A stretch of 64,000 nucleotides of DNA, taken from the NCBI GenBank assembly GCA_933228895.1, contig OW121848.1, forward strand, positions 99,963,470 through 100,027,469, written 5' to 3'. Position 1 is the stretch's first letter. Each line of letters opens with the position of its first letter. The position numbers and the translations under genes were made by a program. Below the pieces are notes generated by a model. The model was not told the DNA's origin. It saw nothing but the letters and a program-made list of their open reading frames with translations, and did not search any database. This DNA comes from Platycnemis pennipes (taxonomy: Eukaryota; Arthropoda; Insecta; Odonata; Platycnemididae). This document shows, piece after piece, positions 1-11,745 of this stretch.

Positions 1-554
1 TTACTTTGCCTATTAGATGAACAAACGCCAGTGAGTTTTTATAGTTCTACAATGCTATACAAGTGTGTTCAATTTTTGGCACTGTCTGGTTGGCCTGATG
101 GCCCCAAATTACATACCTTGAATATAGCCTATTTTCAATACTCAGAAACATAAGACAAAAACAATTAGTGATTTTTAATATCACTTTCACCAATGGTATA
201 TGGTCTTCATTCTTCGAGCAGATATTCAATTTATTCAAAACACTCTTTATTGGATAGTATCATCATAATATGTACCCTGTACCTTCTCCAAATTGTGTGC
301 CACTACAAGAAGTTTTTGTTTAGATTACTTAAAGATTAGAACCGTGAGAATTCAGTAACATTCCTGGAAAGAAATCGTAATCTCCATTTCTTATTTTGCT
401 AGACATTCTTTACTCATTTTGAGGGCCCATTGTTGAAAAACTTCTCAAAGCTTCTTTAATCATGTATGATCATGGTGAGATCATTACAAATGTACAAATA
501 TCTGATCAAATAACCAATTGCTGTATTACCTTGCCAATAGGATGCACAGGGTTA
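1..554. other. AT-rich non-coding stretch
   Basis: No open reading frame with recognisable protein character and no clear repeat structure. Probably ordinary intergenic or intronic DNA at the left edge of the window. Confidence 0.5.
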
Positions 555-1098
555 TTGTAGACTGTAATATAGGTGGCAACACTGTGTCCGTAATGGAGGT
601 GGCAGCACTGTGTGCCGGCCTAACCTGGTTGTTCAGCATTGTTCGAGAGAGCAATAAAGAACGTGAAACCGGTAGGTTGTCATGATAATTTAGAACCATC
701 CCGATACATGGTCTTCAATTACTACCTTTTCAATCCAGTTTCTGGGTTGACTATTATTTAATGCCACCGAGTCAATATATAAGGTAGGACTCACCTCGCT
801 GATTTCACTTATCTTCTTACAATTAGTTTTAAACTTACTTTGACACCCAATAGCAAAATGCCCTTTAGCTCCACACTGCTTACAAACTTTCCCATAGGCA
901 TAGCACTTCCCCCAGACATGTACTCTACCACAACTTCTGACACCATGTATCGGGATGGTTCTAAATTATTGTGACAACCTTCTGGTTTGACGTTCTTTAT
1001 TGCTTTCTCGAACAATGCTGAACAACCTGGTTAGGCCGGCACACAGTGCCGCCACCTCCATTACAGTCACAGTGTTGCCACCTATATTACATAGACAC
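555..1098. mobile_element. Snap-back inverted repeat enclosing a retroelement gag fragment
   Basis: Two arms of about 155-160 bp (about 555-715 and 940-1098) are near-identical reverse complements of each other, differing at scattered positions and by small indels. Shared blocks, read as left arm / reverse complement of right arm, include GTGGCAACACTGTG, GTGTGCCGGCCTAACC, TTGTTCAGCATTGTTCGAGA and TAGAACCATCCCGATACATG. The roughly 225-bp centre encodes, on the minus strand, a Gypsy-like gag zinc knuckle and adjoining open frame. Each arm contains AATAAA in the minus-strand sense of the right arm. The minus-strand frame runs through the centre and breaks at the start of the left arm, which suggests that the left arm is an inverted duplication of the right one attached to an LTR-retroelement fragment. 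Confidence 0.8.
717..935 (-). pseudogene. Decayed Gypsy-like gag CCHC zinc knuckle and gag-pol junction
   Basis: One minus-strand frame stays open for about 73 codons. It starts with CGRVH, continues with a Cys-Tyr-Ala-Tyr-Gly-Lys segment, and then has a complete CX2CX4HX4C zinc knuckle. The ligand codons are Cys 882-884, Cys 873-875, His 858-860 and Cys 843-845. The context C-x-Ala-Tyr-Gly-Lys-x-C-x-x-Cys-Gly-x-x-Gly-His-Phe-Ala is typical of nucleocapsid-like domains of Gypsy/Mag-type LTR retrotransposons, which bind the element RNA. After the knuckle about 40 more residues are open, in the position expected for the gag-pol junction before the protease. The frame meets a stop upstream in the right arm and is lost at the left arm, so this is a fragment. 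No LTR pair, protease or reverse transcriptase is seen nearby. The zinc knuckle call is firm; the exact clade is inference. Confidence 0.75.
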
Positions 1099-1585
1099 TG
1101 TGATTTTTGAAATAAAAATAATGCTCAATATCTGTGAATTTTTATCAAGTTATAGGTAGAAAATAGTTTTGTTAATGTCCAATAATAACAACTACTATGT
1201 ATATTAAATTGATGGGCATGGTATATGTCAACGTAAAATCAGATACACGAATTGTTATATTCATTTTTGGACCATTGGGCGCAGGATGATTTTAGAATGC
1301 AGTTTCAATTTTAAAGTTCATCTAAAGGACTGGAAAGTACTTACAGAGAATAAACTTTTTGTCTATGGGATTTTTTATGTCTGGAAGGTAGTAGGATAAA
1401 AATATCAAGTGTTATATAAGGAAACTGAGTAATACAGTGTAAGGGAAGGAGGTAAAGGGAAATGAGTTGATAGTTAAAAACTAGGAGAATGAGTATGAAA
1501 TAAATCTTTGCATACTATTGCAGTAGTCAATCTGGGGAGGCAATGCAGCTGTCATTTGAGAACTTTTCAGGATTGGTTGGGTGGG
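1099..1585. other. AT-rich non-coding stretch
   Basis: No supported gene or repeat. It separates the snap-back element from the LINE tail that follows. Confidence 0.4.
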
Positions 1586-1589
1586 TCGT

Positions 1590-1800
1590 TGTTTTTGCTG
1601 AGTAACCTGATGAAGACAGTCAAAGGCAAGGGGATCAGAGGGAACAGAAAGAATGACAAAGGAAGGCCTTTAATGAAATATATGGAACAGGTGGTGAAGG
1701 GTGTGAAAGAATTACATAAATGTGAAGAGGTTAGCTGATAGGAGAAGCAAGTGAAGATCTGCAACTCAACTAATTTAAGGATTGTGAACTGATGGTCTGA
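1590..1800 (+). mobile_element. LINE family 1, 3' fragment (copy 1)
   Basis: Plus-strand sequence matches the C-terminal part and 3' end of the LINE that recurs six more times in this window. The recognisable peptide is LMKTVKGKG...KGRPLMKYMEQVVKGVKE, corresponding to the basic C-terminal region after the reverse transcriptase. It ends with the family's characteristic tail (GAAGAGGTTAGCTGATAGG, then AAGGATTGTGAACTGATGG). It is 5'-truncated, as is usual for target-primed retrotransposition. Confidence 0.7.
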
Positions 1801-1819
1801 AGGTGATAAAGGAATCCTT

Positions 1820-2075
1820 TCAAAGAATGAAGTGAAGACAGAGGGAAACCCAGTATTGGCATTAGTCTACTTGTGATGATGTGTCAGGTGGTTCATGGAT
1901 TAACATTCCGTCCAGTTGACTACATGCTCATCTTTGAAGTGCTCTCCACACAGCAGTCTAGCAGGTACTGGTATAGCAATAAAAATACTCTGCCCGTCTC
2001 ACTGCCTCATTTGGATTCAAACCTGTGCCCTTGGGATGGGAAGAAGTCAGTGCAGAAGGCATGCAAATCAGCTTA
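1820..2075 (-). mobile_element. SINE-A copy 1, near full length
   Basis: In reverse complement this starts with a tRNA-like head containing a B-box-like GGTTTGAATCC. It continues with the family core TGCTGTGTGGAGAGCACTTC, then GGACGGAATGTTAATCC and GACTAATGCCAATACTGGGT. The order of blocks is the same as in the better copies at about 45.1 and 60.3 kb. Degraded by point changes. Confidence 0.75.
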
Positions 2076-3485
2076 TTTTTAAGTGAGACATAAGTGACAA
2101 GAAGTGTCACCACCTACATTTTGAAACCGGAAGTTGGGTGGAAACATAGTAGAAAAAAGTACATAAAAGAATCACTTGTTTTTTTGTGCTTAGTTGTAAA
2201 ATGAGGGAAATCATTTTGCTATTGAACATTTAAATGTTGAACATTATATTATCAGGGCCTTTGGTGTAGTATGGGAGGATGACTAATAATTAGAAATATT
2301 TTTTATCAGAAACTAAAGAGGTCATCGCACGTTTTTTTGAAAAACGTAATTTAACAATAAAATAATTATTACTTCAATACTATACTGCAAAAAGAAACTG
2401 GAATACAAAAGGTATAAGTGAAGAAGAGATTGGATTAGTTCTCCAGGAATAACAATGTCAAGGAAAATTGTTGTATTTGTTGAGAATACCGTAGGAGAGT
2501 GATCGTATATCCGTATCTCTTCTTAAAGATCCTGTAATACATCATGATGGTGTGATAAATAACTGCTTTACATGATTAAAATGAAAACTTAAAACAAACA
2601 TATGGTATTTTTATGATATTGAAAGATGATATGTAAAGTATTTAATAATGAATTGAAAATAATACTGGAGAAAGGCAGAGAATGTTAGTAATAATATTGT
2701 ATCACCTAATTGAAAAACATCTCTAATAATTCTTGTAACTATCTTTATATTGTGCAAGGAAAGCAAACATTTGCTTTGTTATTTCTTACAAGTTAACTGA
2801 ACTACTCCTTTTAATGCCCCTGTGTTAATTATATCATTTAAACCACCTCATCATGCCATCTCTGCTCTTTAATTACTATAGTATCTAACCATTTGATTAC
2901 TGAGTCATTTTGCCTCGTTCCTCTGAGCATATTTATCATCTGATCACACAGACACACCTGTCTTGATATCCACTGCAGTATAATTTAAATGGGATGGATA
3001 TTATGAATTCTGGAAATAGAATATAACACTCCAAAACTGATGATTCTATATTTTAGTATCTTTCCACTTGATTTTGGTGAAAAACCACTGCATTTATCAA
3101 AGTACCATATTCTACATCCATTGGTTTCATTGAATCTAAATTATTCCAATATCAATCATTCCTTCATCTTTATTTTTGCTCTGGAGTGTAAAAGCCCAGT
3201 TGAGATTTGTGTAACTTTTCTTTTGATTGCTAAATTTCTCTAATAACTTAGGCTTTGCCCTGCATTGTAATATGCCCTGTTGATTTCTTAATCATTAAAG
3301 AATAGATCTTAAAGAAGACTTGCCTGCAAAAATTATTTCAACCTGCTAAAAAACATTTGAAAATTATTTGGAAGAAATAGAAACTACTTCACTAAGCAGT
3401 GTGATGGGGGAAGGCTTAATACTAGAATCCTGAGATTAAATTTAAAAAGCAAGAAAAAAGTCCTGTGTTATAAATTTTTGCTCCT
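2076..3485. other. AT-rich non-coding stretch
   Basis: Only short random open frames. Nothing recognisable as an exon, RNA gene or repeat boundary. Confidence 0.4.
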
Positions 3486-3489
3486 TCTC

Positions 3490-4125
3490 TCATCAGCATA
3501 AGTCATCAATCCCAAGATTGGTTTGACGCAGCTCTCCACTGAGTTCTTCTATTGGCTTATCTCTTCATATTTGCGTAATTCTTCTCTTTCACATCCTTTA
3601 TCACTTGTTCCATATATCTTGCATGAGGCCTTCCTTTGCCATTCTTCCCTTCCACTTGTCCCTCCACGATTGTCTTCATCATGCCTCATGATGTGGGCGA
3701 TCAAGCTGTCCCGTCTTCTTCTTAGGGTATTTAGAAGGCTTCTCTTTTCTCCCTCTCTTCTTAGAACTTCCTCGTTACTTACTCGGTCGATCCATTTAAT
3801 CTTCATTATTCTTCTGTAGCACCACATTTCGAATGCTTCCACCCTTTTCTTTTCCGATGCTGTCATTGTCCATGCTTCGCTGCCACAAAGAAACACGCTC
3901 CAGATGTACCTTCTGATGTATTGTTTTCTTACTTCTACGCTTGTATTTCCAGCGGTAAGTAGATTCTTCTTTTGATAGAATGCCCTCTTTGCCTGAGCTA
4001 TTCTACTGACTATTTCTTTCTTGCTTCGTCCGTCGTTGGTTACTCGACTTCCAAGGTGACAGAACTCTTTCACCTCTTCCAGCTTTTGTTTTCCTAGTTT
4101 AATGTTGGTTTTGGCTTATGAGCTA
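3490..4125 (-). pseudogene. LINE family 1 ORF2 C-terminus (copy 2), 5'-truncated
   Basis: A 174-codon open frame at 3549-4073 encodes the region downstream of the reverse transcriptase palm of an endonuclease-type non-LTR retrotransposon. Diagnostic segments are EFCHLGSRVTNDGR near the start, RIAQAKRAFYQKKNLLT, a YIWSVFLCGSEAWTM block, VEAFEMWCYRRIMKIKWIDR, SNEEVLRR and LIAHIMRH. These are conserved in many insect LINE ORF2 proteins between the thumb and the C-terminus. The frame opens directly into the 5' truncation at about 4125 and the family 3' tail lies at 3490-3540. It cannot encode a functional polymerase because the catalytic YADD region is missing. The clade (RTE-, L1- or CR1-like) is not assigned. 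Confidence 0.85.
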
Positions 4126-4960
4126 AAATAAAAAACCTTGAGTAACGGAGGGGTTAAAATTAGTACTAACTCCCTTCAGGTATGTAATTCTCAATTTGTA
4201 ATCAGCCAATTTCAATAAGTTATCTACATTAATGCAGTATTTAAGGGTAGGTATAGATGAAAATATTTCCTCAATCTGATTTATTTTCTTACATGAATTG
4301 AGTAGTAATGGGTTTCTTGGAGGTTACAATGTCAAGTGGCTTGCTTTAAGTGGATAATGTATTTTTTTTAAAGTCCTCCTTGAAAATTATATGGGCATTT
4401 TTTGCAGCAGGGTTCAAGCAGTTTCTATATTTCATTAATCATTTCTACGTTAAATGGAATAAAATAGAGCTTATTTCTTTTTTAACGATCTTTATTTGGT
4501 TTAGAATTTTGCTGAAATTTATTTGAAAATGAAGCTTCCCAAATGGCTATTCCCACCCATTAAATTATTTGCATTGCTGCAATTCAGCACTCATTACCCT
4601 TGCAGTATCAATACTCCTTTGCAAATTTTCCATTAAATTGTATAAAACAATAAACTGTATTTATTAACATCATCATAATCAATTACATAGTAAGCTTACA
4701 CTTGATAAAGTAGTTTCATGCCTTAAAAAAATTGATTTTCCTTAGTTAAAGTAATGCATAATTATAGTAATTACTTAACCAATAGAAGTAGTGGATAGTT
4801 TGGAATATATTTGAGAGGCTTGCTAATTGCAGGGTAGAAGTGTTGAGAAATTTTGGATTATCGTTAATGAATGATGAAGAAAAAAATAATTTTGGACAAA
4901 CTTCTATGTTTCTGTGATACACTTAATATCATCTCCCGTACAGTAAAAAAAAACGTAAAA
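4126..4960. other. AT-rich non-coding stretch
   Basis: No supported gene. Scattered poly-A/T runs only. Confidence 0.4.
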
Positions 4961-4984
4961 TTTCCACACATTTATTGCACAGAT

Positions 4985-5285
4985 TGCAACTGACCATGGT
5001 TTTGATACACTGTGTCATCATCAGGGTAAAGGTTCCCAATATCATGTCCTTATAAACTTAAAATTGGGAGAGGATGAGAAAAAGGTGAGGGGGGGGAGCT
5101 TAGCAAAACATGATGCCTCATTATTTATAAAACAACGTCTATGTTCATTCAATCTAGTTTTAATGCTGCTGATATATTTAACTCCACATTCATCACATTT
5201 ATCCTGATCATGGCATGACGTGCTGAAACCATGGTTGTTTGCATTCTGCACAGTAAATGTGTAGAAATTTTACAAATGGTTTTTC
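4985..5285 (-). pseudogene. Penelope-like element fragment with GIY-YIG remnant (PLE-2)
   Basis: On the minus strand the frame at 5042-5251 reads CDECGVKYI, then TRLNEHRRCF. This is the core of the GIY-YIG endonuclease found at the C-terminus of Penelope-like retroelements, which nicks target DNA during insertion. The TRL-x-EHRRC block is shared with the better-preserved element at 31.2-31.6 kb. The domain is degraded: the second Gly of the YIG motif is replaced by Ser and the GIY part is not clear. Just downstream, at 4994-5024 (minus), is a CTGATGA/hairpin/AAAAC motif in the same relative position as in the other element. No reverse transcriptase part remains. Confidence 0.65.
4994..5024 (-). 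ncRNA. Hammerhead-like core motif, PLE-2
   Basis: Minus strand reads CTGATGA, then an imperfect stem-loop (GACAC-AGT-GTATC), then AAAAC. This resembles the hammerhead ribozyme layout CUGANGA / stem II / GAAA, but with A for G at the start of the second core box. Hammerhead motifs are known in Penelope-like elements. Stem III and a cleavage site were not established. Confidence 0.3.
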
Positions 5286-5289
5286 TCCT

Positions 5290-6125
5290 GTGATGGAAGG
5301 TGATATATATACATCATTTCTACCAAGTTAACGCTGATTCTCTTACATATGAAACACTTCATAGGTTGCCAGATTAGTAATATTTAGTTTTAAAGGTACA
5401 CATAATGTTCCTTACCTGGAAAAAGGTGATTGATATACTTTAAAAAAGTGCCTAGACATTTTGGCTTTCAGAGAAGTATGAGGTTTTGAAAACTGGAGGG
5501 ATAGATTTTGTAGTGAACGATGGGTGTAGAAAACAACGTATTGTTGGAGTTGGAGGATTGTTTCTTTCCTTTCTATCCTATCTGATCATATGAACCAAAA
5601 GAGATATAAAAAGGATAATTAGATTAGAATATCTGTATTGCATTGTGGGGGCTAAAGAGAAAGTAGGTAAGCTTGGGTGGTGTAAAGTGCAGATTCTTTC
5701 CAATGAATCTCTATAATCTGATTGGAAAGTTTGAAGGGCAAATCGTTTTGTGTGTTATGATTATGGGTGTTTTATTGAAATTCTTACTGGTGCTACATAT
5801 GCTAGGGCAAGATGCCACATGCTCAAGTGTTGTTCAAGAGATTTGGCAAACCTTGAAAAACAAGAAAGAGACAAATGTGCCTTGAAAACAGCAAGTTCAA
5901 TAGAATTTTGTATTCCAAACTTGAAATGTCACGGAATCCTCTTCCTCATGCTGAAATAGTTTTTGATAATTTTTTGACGTACTTAAATATGAAAATTGGC
6001 TACTAACCTTGAATATAGAAGGATTCCAAAAGTCATGCACACCAGGAATAGAAAATCACTGTTAAATTCAGAATATGCACTGAATGATATTTAAATTTAG
6101 TTTAAACTTATTGATTTTTCAGTGA
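5290..6125. other. AT-rich non-coding stretch
   Basis: Two overlapping 70-codon open frames (about 5673-5959) have no family resemblance and look like chance. Confidence 0.4.
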
Positions 6126-6127
6126 TA

Positions 6128-6290
6128 TACTAGTCCCTGCTAAAGTGCAGTGTGGAGAGCACTTTAAATGTAGTAGGCCATCTTTCATGTTATGCATTAG
6201 TGTCTACATTGGCACCTTTCATTAAGAGAAGTAAAATCGTGATACTGGATTTCCCTTCTCCATTCCTTCATTCTCTGAAAAATTCTTTCC
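6128..6290 (+). mobile_element. SINE-A copy 2, core and tail only
   Basis: Contains GTGTGGAGAGCACTT, GGCACCTTTCATTAAGAG and a tail TGGATTTCCCTTCTCCATTCC, in the family order and orientation. The head is not recognisable and the middle is diverged. Confidence 0.6.
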
Positions 6291-9200
6291 TCTTTCCTAC
6301 CACCCACCTTCACTAAATATTACCAACGACCATAGTTTTCAGTCACCCCTCCCATTAATAGAAATTGTTGATCTGTTTGTTTTGTGCCTTACCTATGTCT
6401 TTCAGATGCGCAGCAAGGGGGCATTTTAGGGGTTAAACCTCTCCTCCCAGAAGAACTAAAAAATTGTGATGAACTTACTAAAAATCACATAGACATCACA
6501 TTTATTTGTAACTGGAAATGAACAGCCTTTTTGTGTGAATAACTTATTTTTTTGTACATAGCTAAAAGATATTCCTTGTTACACCCCTGATGTCTAGAGG
6601 TTTTGTGAATCCATTCATGACTGAATTATTATATGTGGTTCACACTCGAAAATGTGAGTCATATCCTGCTAGAGATACATAGGTACAAGCCAACTCTGAT
6701 TTTAATCCTGATTCCTATGGTTAGCCTAATCTTGAATGGGTACAGGATATTTGTTTTTGCATAAGCAACCTAGACTTAGCAATATGTCTTACGTTTATTG
6801 TTTCTAATGGTACTAGAAGTGGTGCTGTTTACCTATTGTATCATCTTTTTTTCATTTTCTTCATCTTGTTCCATCTTTGTTGTGGGTTTTGCATTGAAAG
6901 TAAGTGAAATGGGAAATATTGATTGGGATGCTGAAGTATGTCTGCACCCTAGGAATTCCTAGACAATAATGAAACCTCTATAGCTCAAATAAGTGATTTG
7001 ATTTGGTTGATTTGTTTGCATTACCTTGATTTGATTTAATAATTAGTGTCACTTGTTACACCATAGGGCATGAAGGATTATCAAGTCAGTTCCAGAAGAA
7101 TCAGCTGCGACAAAAATATTTGGTGATGTTTAGAAAGACCAAGGAGGAGTAGCCTCATTCATTTCTTAGGGATAGAAAGCAAGTCACTGTGATCAGATGG
7201 AGGGAAAGGAAAATTAGAGGAAACTTCTAGAGATTTTGAGAGGCATGAATCAAATTCAACCCTTTTCGTGCAAGATTAGGTAAGTAAAAGAAGTTTTATC
7301 TTTGCTATTGATATGCTATTCAGGAAATAGATTTTATGGATAGAGGCTGAGGGATGTGTTGAAGCATAACTATCATCGAACACATCTCTCCTCAATGTTC
7401 AAAGATAGTCCCTCATGGGGAATTCATTATTGGATACTATGAGGAAGTCAACATAAGCATTTATAAGGTGTTGTTTTTCATTGTATTTTAATTGTTATGA
7501 ATCATAACTGGCTAATGTCAAGGTATATTTCGAGGCTTTTATAAGTTAAGTAATGACAATATCCTGGAAGAGCAAAATACATAGAAATAATCAAGTGAGG
7601 AGAATTCACAATTGAGCTTAAGGTTTGGCATATTTTTGGTTGATTGCATCCAGCTATGTCTTTACTTTCAATTGAGTCTCTTTCATGGTGATGAATGGCA
7701 AGGTTATGGAGGCACAATTTCAGCAAATAATTTAATTTCAATAGTTCATTTGTGCATAATTAAACTTCCTATACTTGCAAAATTCACCTGTATTGAGGAA
7801 TAATTAATCATAATTTAACCATTATTTCGTCAATGTATTATTTTTTCAAAATTCATTGAATTATGCTGTGCATATTTAAACGCTAACACCTCAGATGGCA
7901 AATCAGCGCAAACCCATTGGTCTCTTGTCCTTTTTCCAAGTTCAGGCTTCTTGTTATAAATGGGGGCTATTATTATTATTTCTGTAATAAATATCACTGT
8001 ATCTTTTCATCTTTAAGTTATAAGGAGGAGGGTTTCTAACACTCAGAGGAAGTTTCATAAATTTTTATTTGTTGTAATCTTTGAAACTTGTGCTTATTAG
8101 CATTTTGATGTTGGGGATAGACTGAAGCTAAGAGCACCAATTTCCTAGTGTTACCTATTCATTTTATTCATTTACAAGACAGAAAAAGTGCTAACTGTAC
8201 TATGTACATACTGCTATATGGCCTGGATTTCTATTCATGAGATTAGTTAAGGATCTAAAGGCCGACTCCATCATGGCTTTTAGTGACTATGGAAATCCAT
8301 GCCAGGTTGTGCTGATAAAGTGTGTTGGTACAAGATTTTATAGTTTGTTGTAAAATAATAGTTAGGATTCTTAAGAAAGGTATTGGGGCCTAAACTTGGA
8401 ACTGTTTTAGCAACTTAATTGCAAAGATAAATAATAGTTCTGTTAACATATTGCAGACCATTTACTAGTTTACTCGTGTTTTGTGTGCCATCTGTTTAGG
8501 ACATCACAAGTATACTTATTCATGTTTACATGAACTTTCCAATTGTAGTGCAGCAGTTGTTTGGCATAAAATAATCTTGCATTTTTCGGGAAATAATTAG
8601 TTAGCAATGTTTCTACTTCTATCTTTTACAAATGCTGAATCTTCAAGTCTAAAGTTTTATGAAGTGGATGCGGTATAAACTAATAGCTGTGTGCAAAATA
8701 GTTAGAGAAAATGCATGACCGCTAAGGGAGGATTGGAAAAAAATATCCGGTCAGCAATGTGTTACTTATACATCATCTTTATATTAATGTTTTAATATTT
8801 GAAAATTTTTTGCATATAATCTTAGGCTTTTACTCTTTACCTGAAAAGGGTAGTTGTGTGAAGAAAGTTGGCCATGGAAGTTGAGAATTTTTATGTGAAA
8901 CACTTTGATGGGCCTCTATTTAACTTCATGATTAATACAATACCATTTTACTGGAAAATAATGTATCCAATAATGACATTTTCTGTAGAATTTGTTTAGA
9001 AACAATTTCAGACTTCAATGAGTATATTTGGACATTTTTCCATGGAACACTGTTGGCATTATGTTACATGGGTTACTCATAAAATTTCATATTATCCAAG
9101 GGGCTTCCAATTTCTATTTGAATTTTAAGCATGAGGAGGTTCTCTGGCTTGTTGAATATTCATGATAGAAAAAACAAAGTTTTTAGTAATTTTTGATTCA

Positions 9201-11145
9201 GTATTAATTAGGTTAGTTTTTGGAAACTTTTTTTAAATTTTCAAATTGTAATAAGGCCTAGAATCAGGTTGACTAATCTAAATAGTGTTTTAATGTACCT
9301 AGCATTTGACTGAGTAACTTATTTGAATAATTCATTTTCTGGACAAATTGACCTCAATTTTTTACCACTATAAAACTGCATTCATTAAGTGATTATAGGT
9401 ACAACTTTGCAATCATCCTCCAGTATTTCTGCAACTGAAGGATTACTTATGTGGATGACCATTTGGAGGTTATGGAATAACATCCATTTGGTCATATATG
9501 CTTTAGAAGCTGTATTTTGATGTAAAACATGAGTAGACAATGGACTAGGATGAGCTATTTTAGCCCAATAATCTTATTACCAAGAAGTACTTTTGAATTC
9601 AGCTGAAAGCGGAAAGTTTAGTTTTTCAATGTTTAGAAATATCCTAAGTGTGTATTAATAAATCTTGAAAGTATTTTGAAAATAAATTCATGGTAATGTA
9701 ACCATTCCCAGTTAGCCACAGCTGTATGGCTAGCCACACCAGGTGAAATACTTCAGGATGTAGCATTATTTCTGTAAATTTTGGTTCTCCAGTAGAGTAA
9801 TGAGCTTTTATTGATGGAAATACTAGTGAAAATCTTTCATTACTTGTTTGGATAAATAATTTTTATTAAATATCCTCTCAACTGCTTGATTATTCAAATG
9901 TATTATTTTTATATTTTTTAATTACGTACTCTTTAATCAGATGAATGACTAGAGCATTGAGAAATCTTGCCTGTTCTTGGATGAAAATTCCAAGTATAAT
10001 GTCAGGTGTTCTGTTTGAAAGAGGTATTAATATATGAGCATGAAATAAGGTGTGTTCTGCAACAGCTGGTTAGTGGACATGCTGACCTTGCTGTATTGCT
10101 TGAAATAATTATTTTGAAAATAGTTATTCAGACTGCATAGGTATTGCAACACGGTCTACGGCCACACTTCTCACAAACTGAATTGAATTATATATAATAC
10201 TCTATGTTATCGCGTCATATCGAGTCATCATACAATTCAATACATAAGAAAATTATTCCCTTGCATATGTATAATTAGAATGCTTTTTCTACGGATCAAT
10301 TTTTTAATGATTCTTTAATTAAAGCGATTTATTTCAAAGTAATCTATAGTACTCATTTTTACACATCAGCTTTATTAAGGAAGAGTTCATGCAAATACCC
10401 GCTCTCAGCATTAAAGAAATGTAGCTTAAATAGTGGTGTATGGCATTGATAATAATTTTATTTTTATCTCAGTGTTTTTTAATGTCCTAAATAGTTTTCA
10501 TTCAATTAGACCTATAGAAAAATTAATGAGGAATTAGTCCCCCTGCTTAGTATAATAGAGTTATGATAAACTAATATCTCATTAATAATGGGAACTAACT
10601 TGGGAACTAATTCGCATGGTGAAACGGAATGTGACTCTAAGGAAATTACGTGTGAATAAGAGATTTGTTCGTGAGAATTGCCGTATTTTTTTTCGAAAGT
10701 ATGAACGTATCGTTTCACCTTTTTCATTTACTTTAGGAGAAAATTATTTTTCGTAAGAACGGAAATAAATTTATAACAGCGTTAATTGACAAAAGATATC
10801 TTTATTTTAGTGAAAAATGATAAATAAGAAAAATTATTTTACCCATGGTAAGAAATGGAGGGAAGTTCCTGGAATTTTTAAACGTGCATTTGGTATTGGG
10901 TGGGGTTTCCTGCGTCGTTGACAACCCGCGCATCGTAAACGTATCGCGTAAGTATAAGCTACAGGATTTGTAGTCATTCCCCTCTAGTTCCCCTTAATTC
11001 ATACTGCGTCTATTGCTCAATAACTCTGTTACTTTCATATTTTATTCATTTATTTTCATAGACCCGAAAACAGCACGTATGACATTTTATATCGGGAACT
11101 ATAGCCAATAACAAATACACAAGACGAACAGCCATGCCTTGGGTG
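6291..11145. other. Long AT-rich non-coding stretch
   Basis: Nearly 5 kb with no open frame of note, no recognised repeat and no GC-rich block. Consistent with intron or intergenic DNA. Unrecognised old repeats may be present. Confidence 0.45.
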
Positions 11146-11149
11146 GTGA

Positions 11150-11215
11150 ATATACGACCCAGGCGGGATTCGCACCCGAGGACTTTCCCCCGCAGCCACT
11201 GTAGCCGTCCTGAAG
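11150..11215 (-). mobile_element. SINE-B-like fragment (tRNA-like B-box region), copy 1
   Basis: GGCGGGATTCGCACCCGAGGA, read in reverse, is a B-box-like GGTGCGAATCCC. The same local layout (GCGGGATTCG, ACCC, then a CTTT or CCTTT block) recurs at about 29.72, 51.23 and 60.84 kb, with a looser match at 46.74 kb. Confidence 0.4.
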
Positions 11216-11489
11216 CCTGTATTTTACTTGATTCGGTATGGTTTCTTTTACTCTTTGAGAAGCTATTTAACTGGGTTGCAGAGACACGCTGACCTCCTCA
11301 GCCGTGGGTATTCATTGGTTGGTTAATAAAATTGTCACAATCTCTAAAGAGCAAGAACTAATTTTTAGTTAATGCCTGGAATGAATCGACGAGGTAAAAT
11401 TCCAATAAAATGAGAATTATGAGTCTTATGTTTTAATATGTTTCCTTTAATATGTTGAACCATTTATGTGTGTCTGATCGTTGGTGCGC

Positions 11490-11519
11490 GTCCCAACGCG
11501 GTGGCGATTGCGTTGGGAC
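11490..11519. repeat. Perfect 10-bp GC-rich hairpin
   Basis: GTCCCAACGC at 11490-11499 pairs exactly with GCGTTGGGAC at 11510-11519 across a 10-nt loop, just upstream of a SINE-A head. Function unknown. Confidence 0.7.
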
Positions 11520-11573
11520 AAAAAACTACCTCTTCATACGATATAGGCTGTGAGCTGAAGTTAACGAGGGTAG

Positions 11574-11745
11574 AGGTTGAGTTGGTGTGGTGATTAGAGT
11601 ACTGTACTCCCATCCCGAGGGTCTGGGTTCTGGAAGAGGAAGATATTTCATTGGTTAACCGTTCTCTACTGTCACTCCTGCCCTTCAGTGACTTCTGCGT
11701 GGGGAGCACTTCGAGTGTTGAGTATTACGGAGAGTTTTTTTGTGG
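11574..11745 (+). mobile_element. SINE-A copy 3, head plus partial core
   Basis: The head GTTGAGTTGGTGTGGTGA, then TTAGAGTACTG and CATCCCGAGGGTCTGGGTTC, matches the tRNA-like head seen at 60.3 and 45.1 kb. A diverged core with GCGTGGGGAGCACTTCGAGT follows. The 3' part is missing. Confidence 0.65.

Noticed and set aside
5673..5959. Two overlapping 70-codon plus-strand frames
   Set aside because: No family resemblance, no splice or promoter context, and chance length for this composition.
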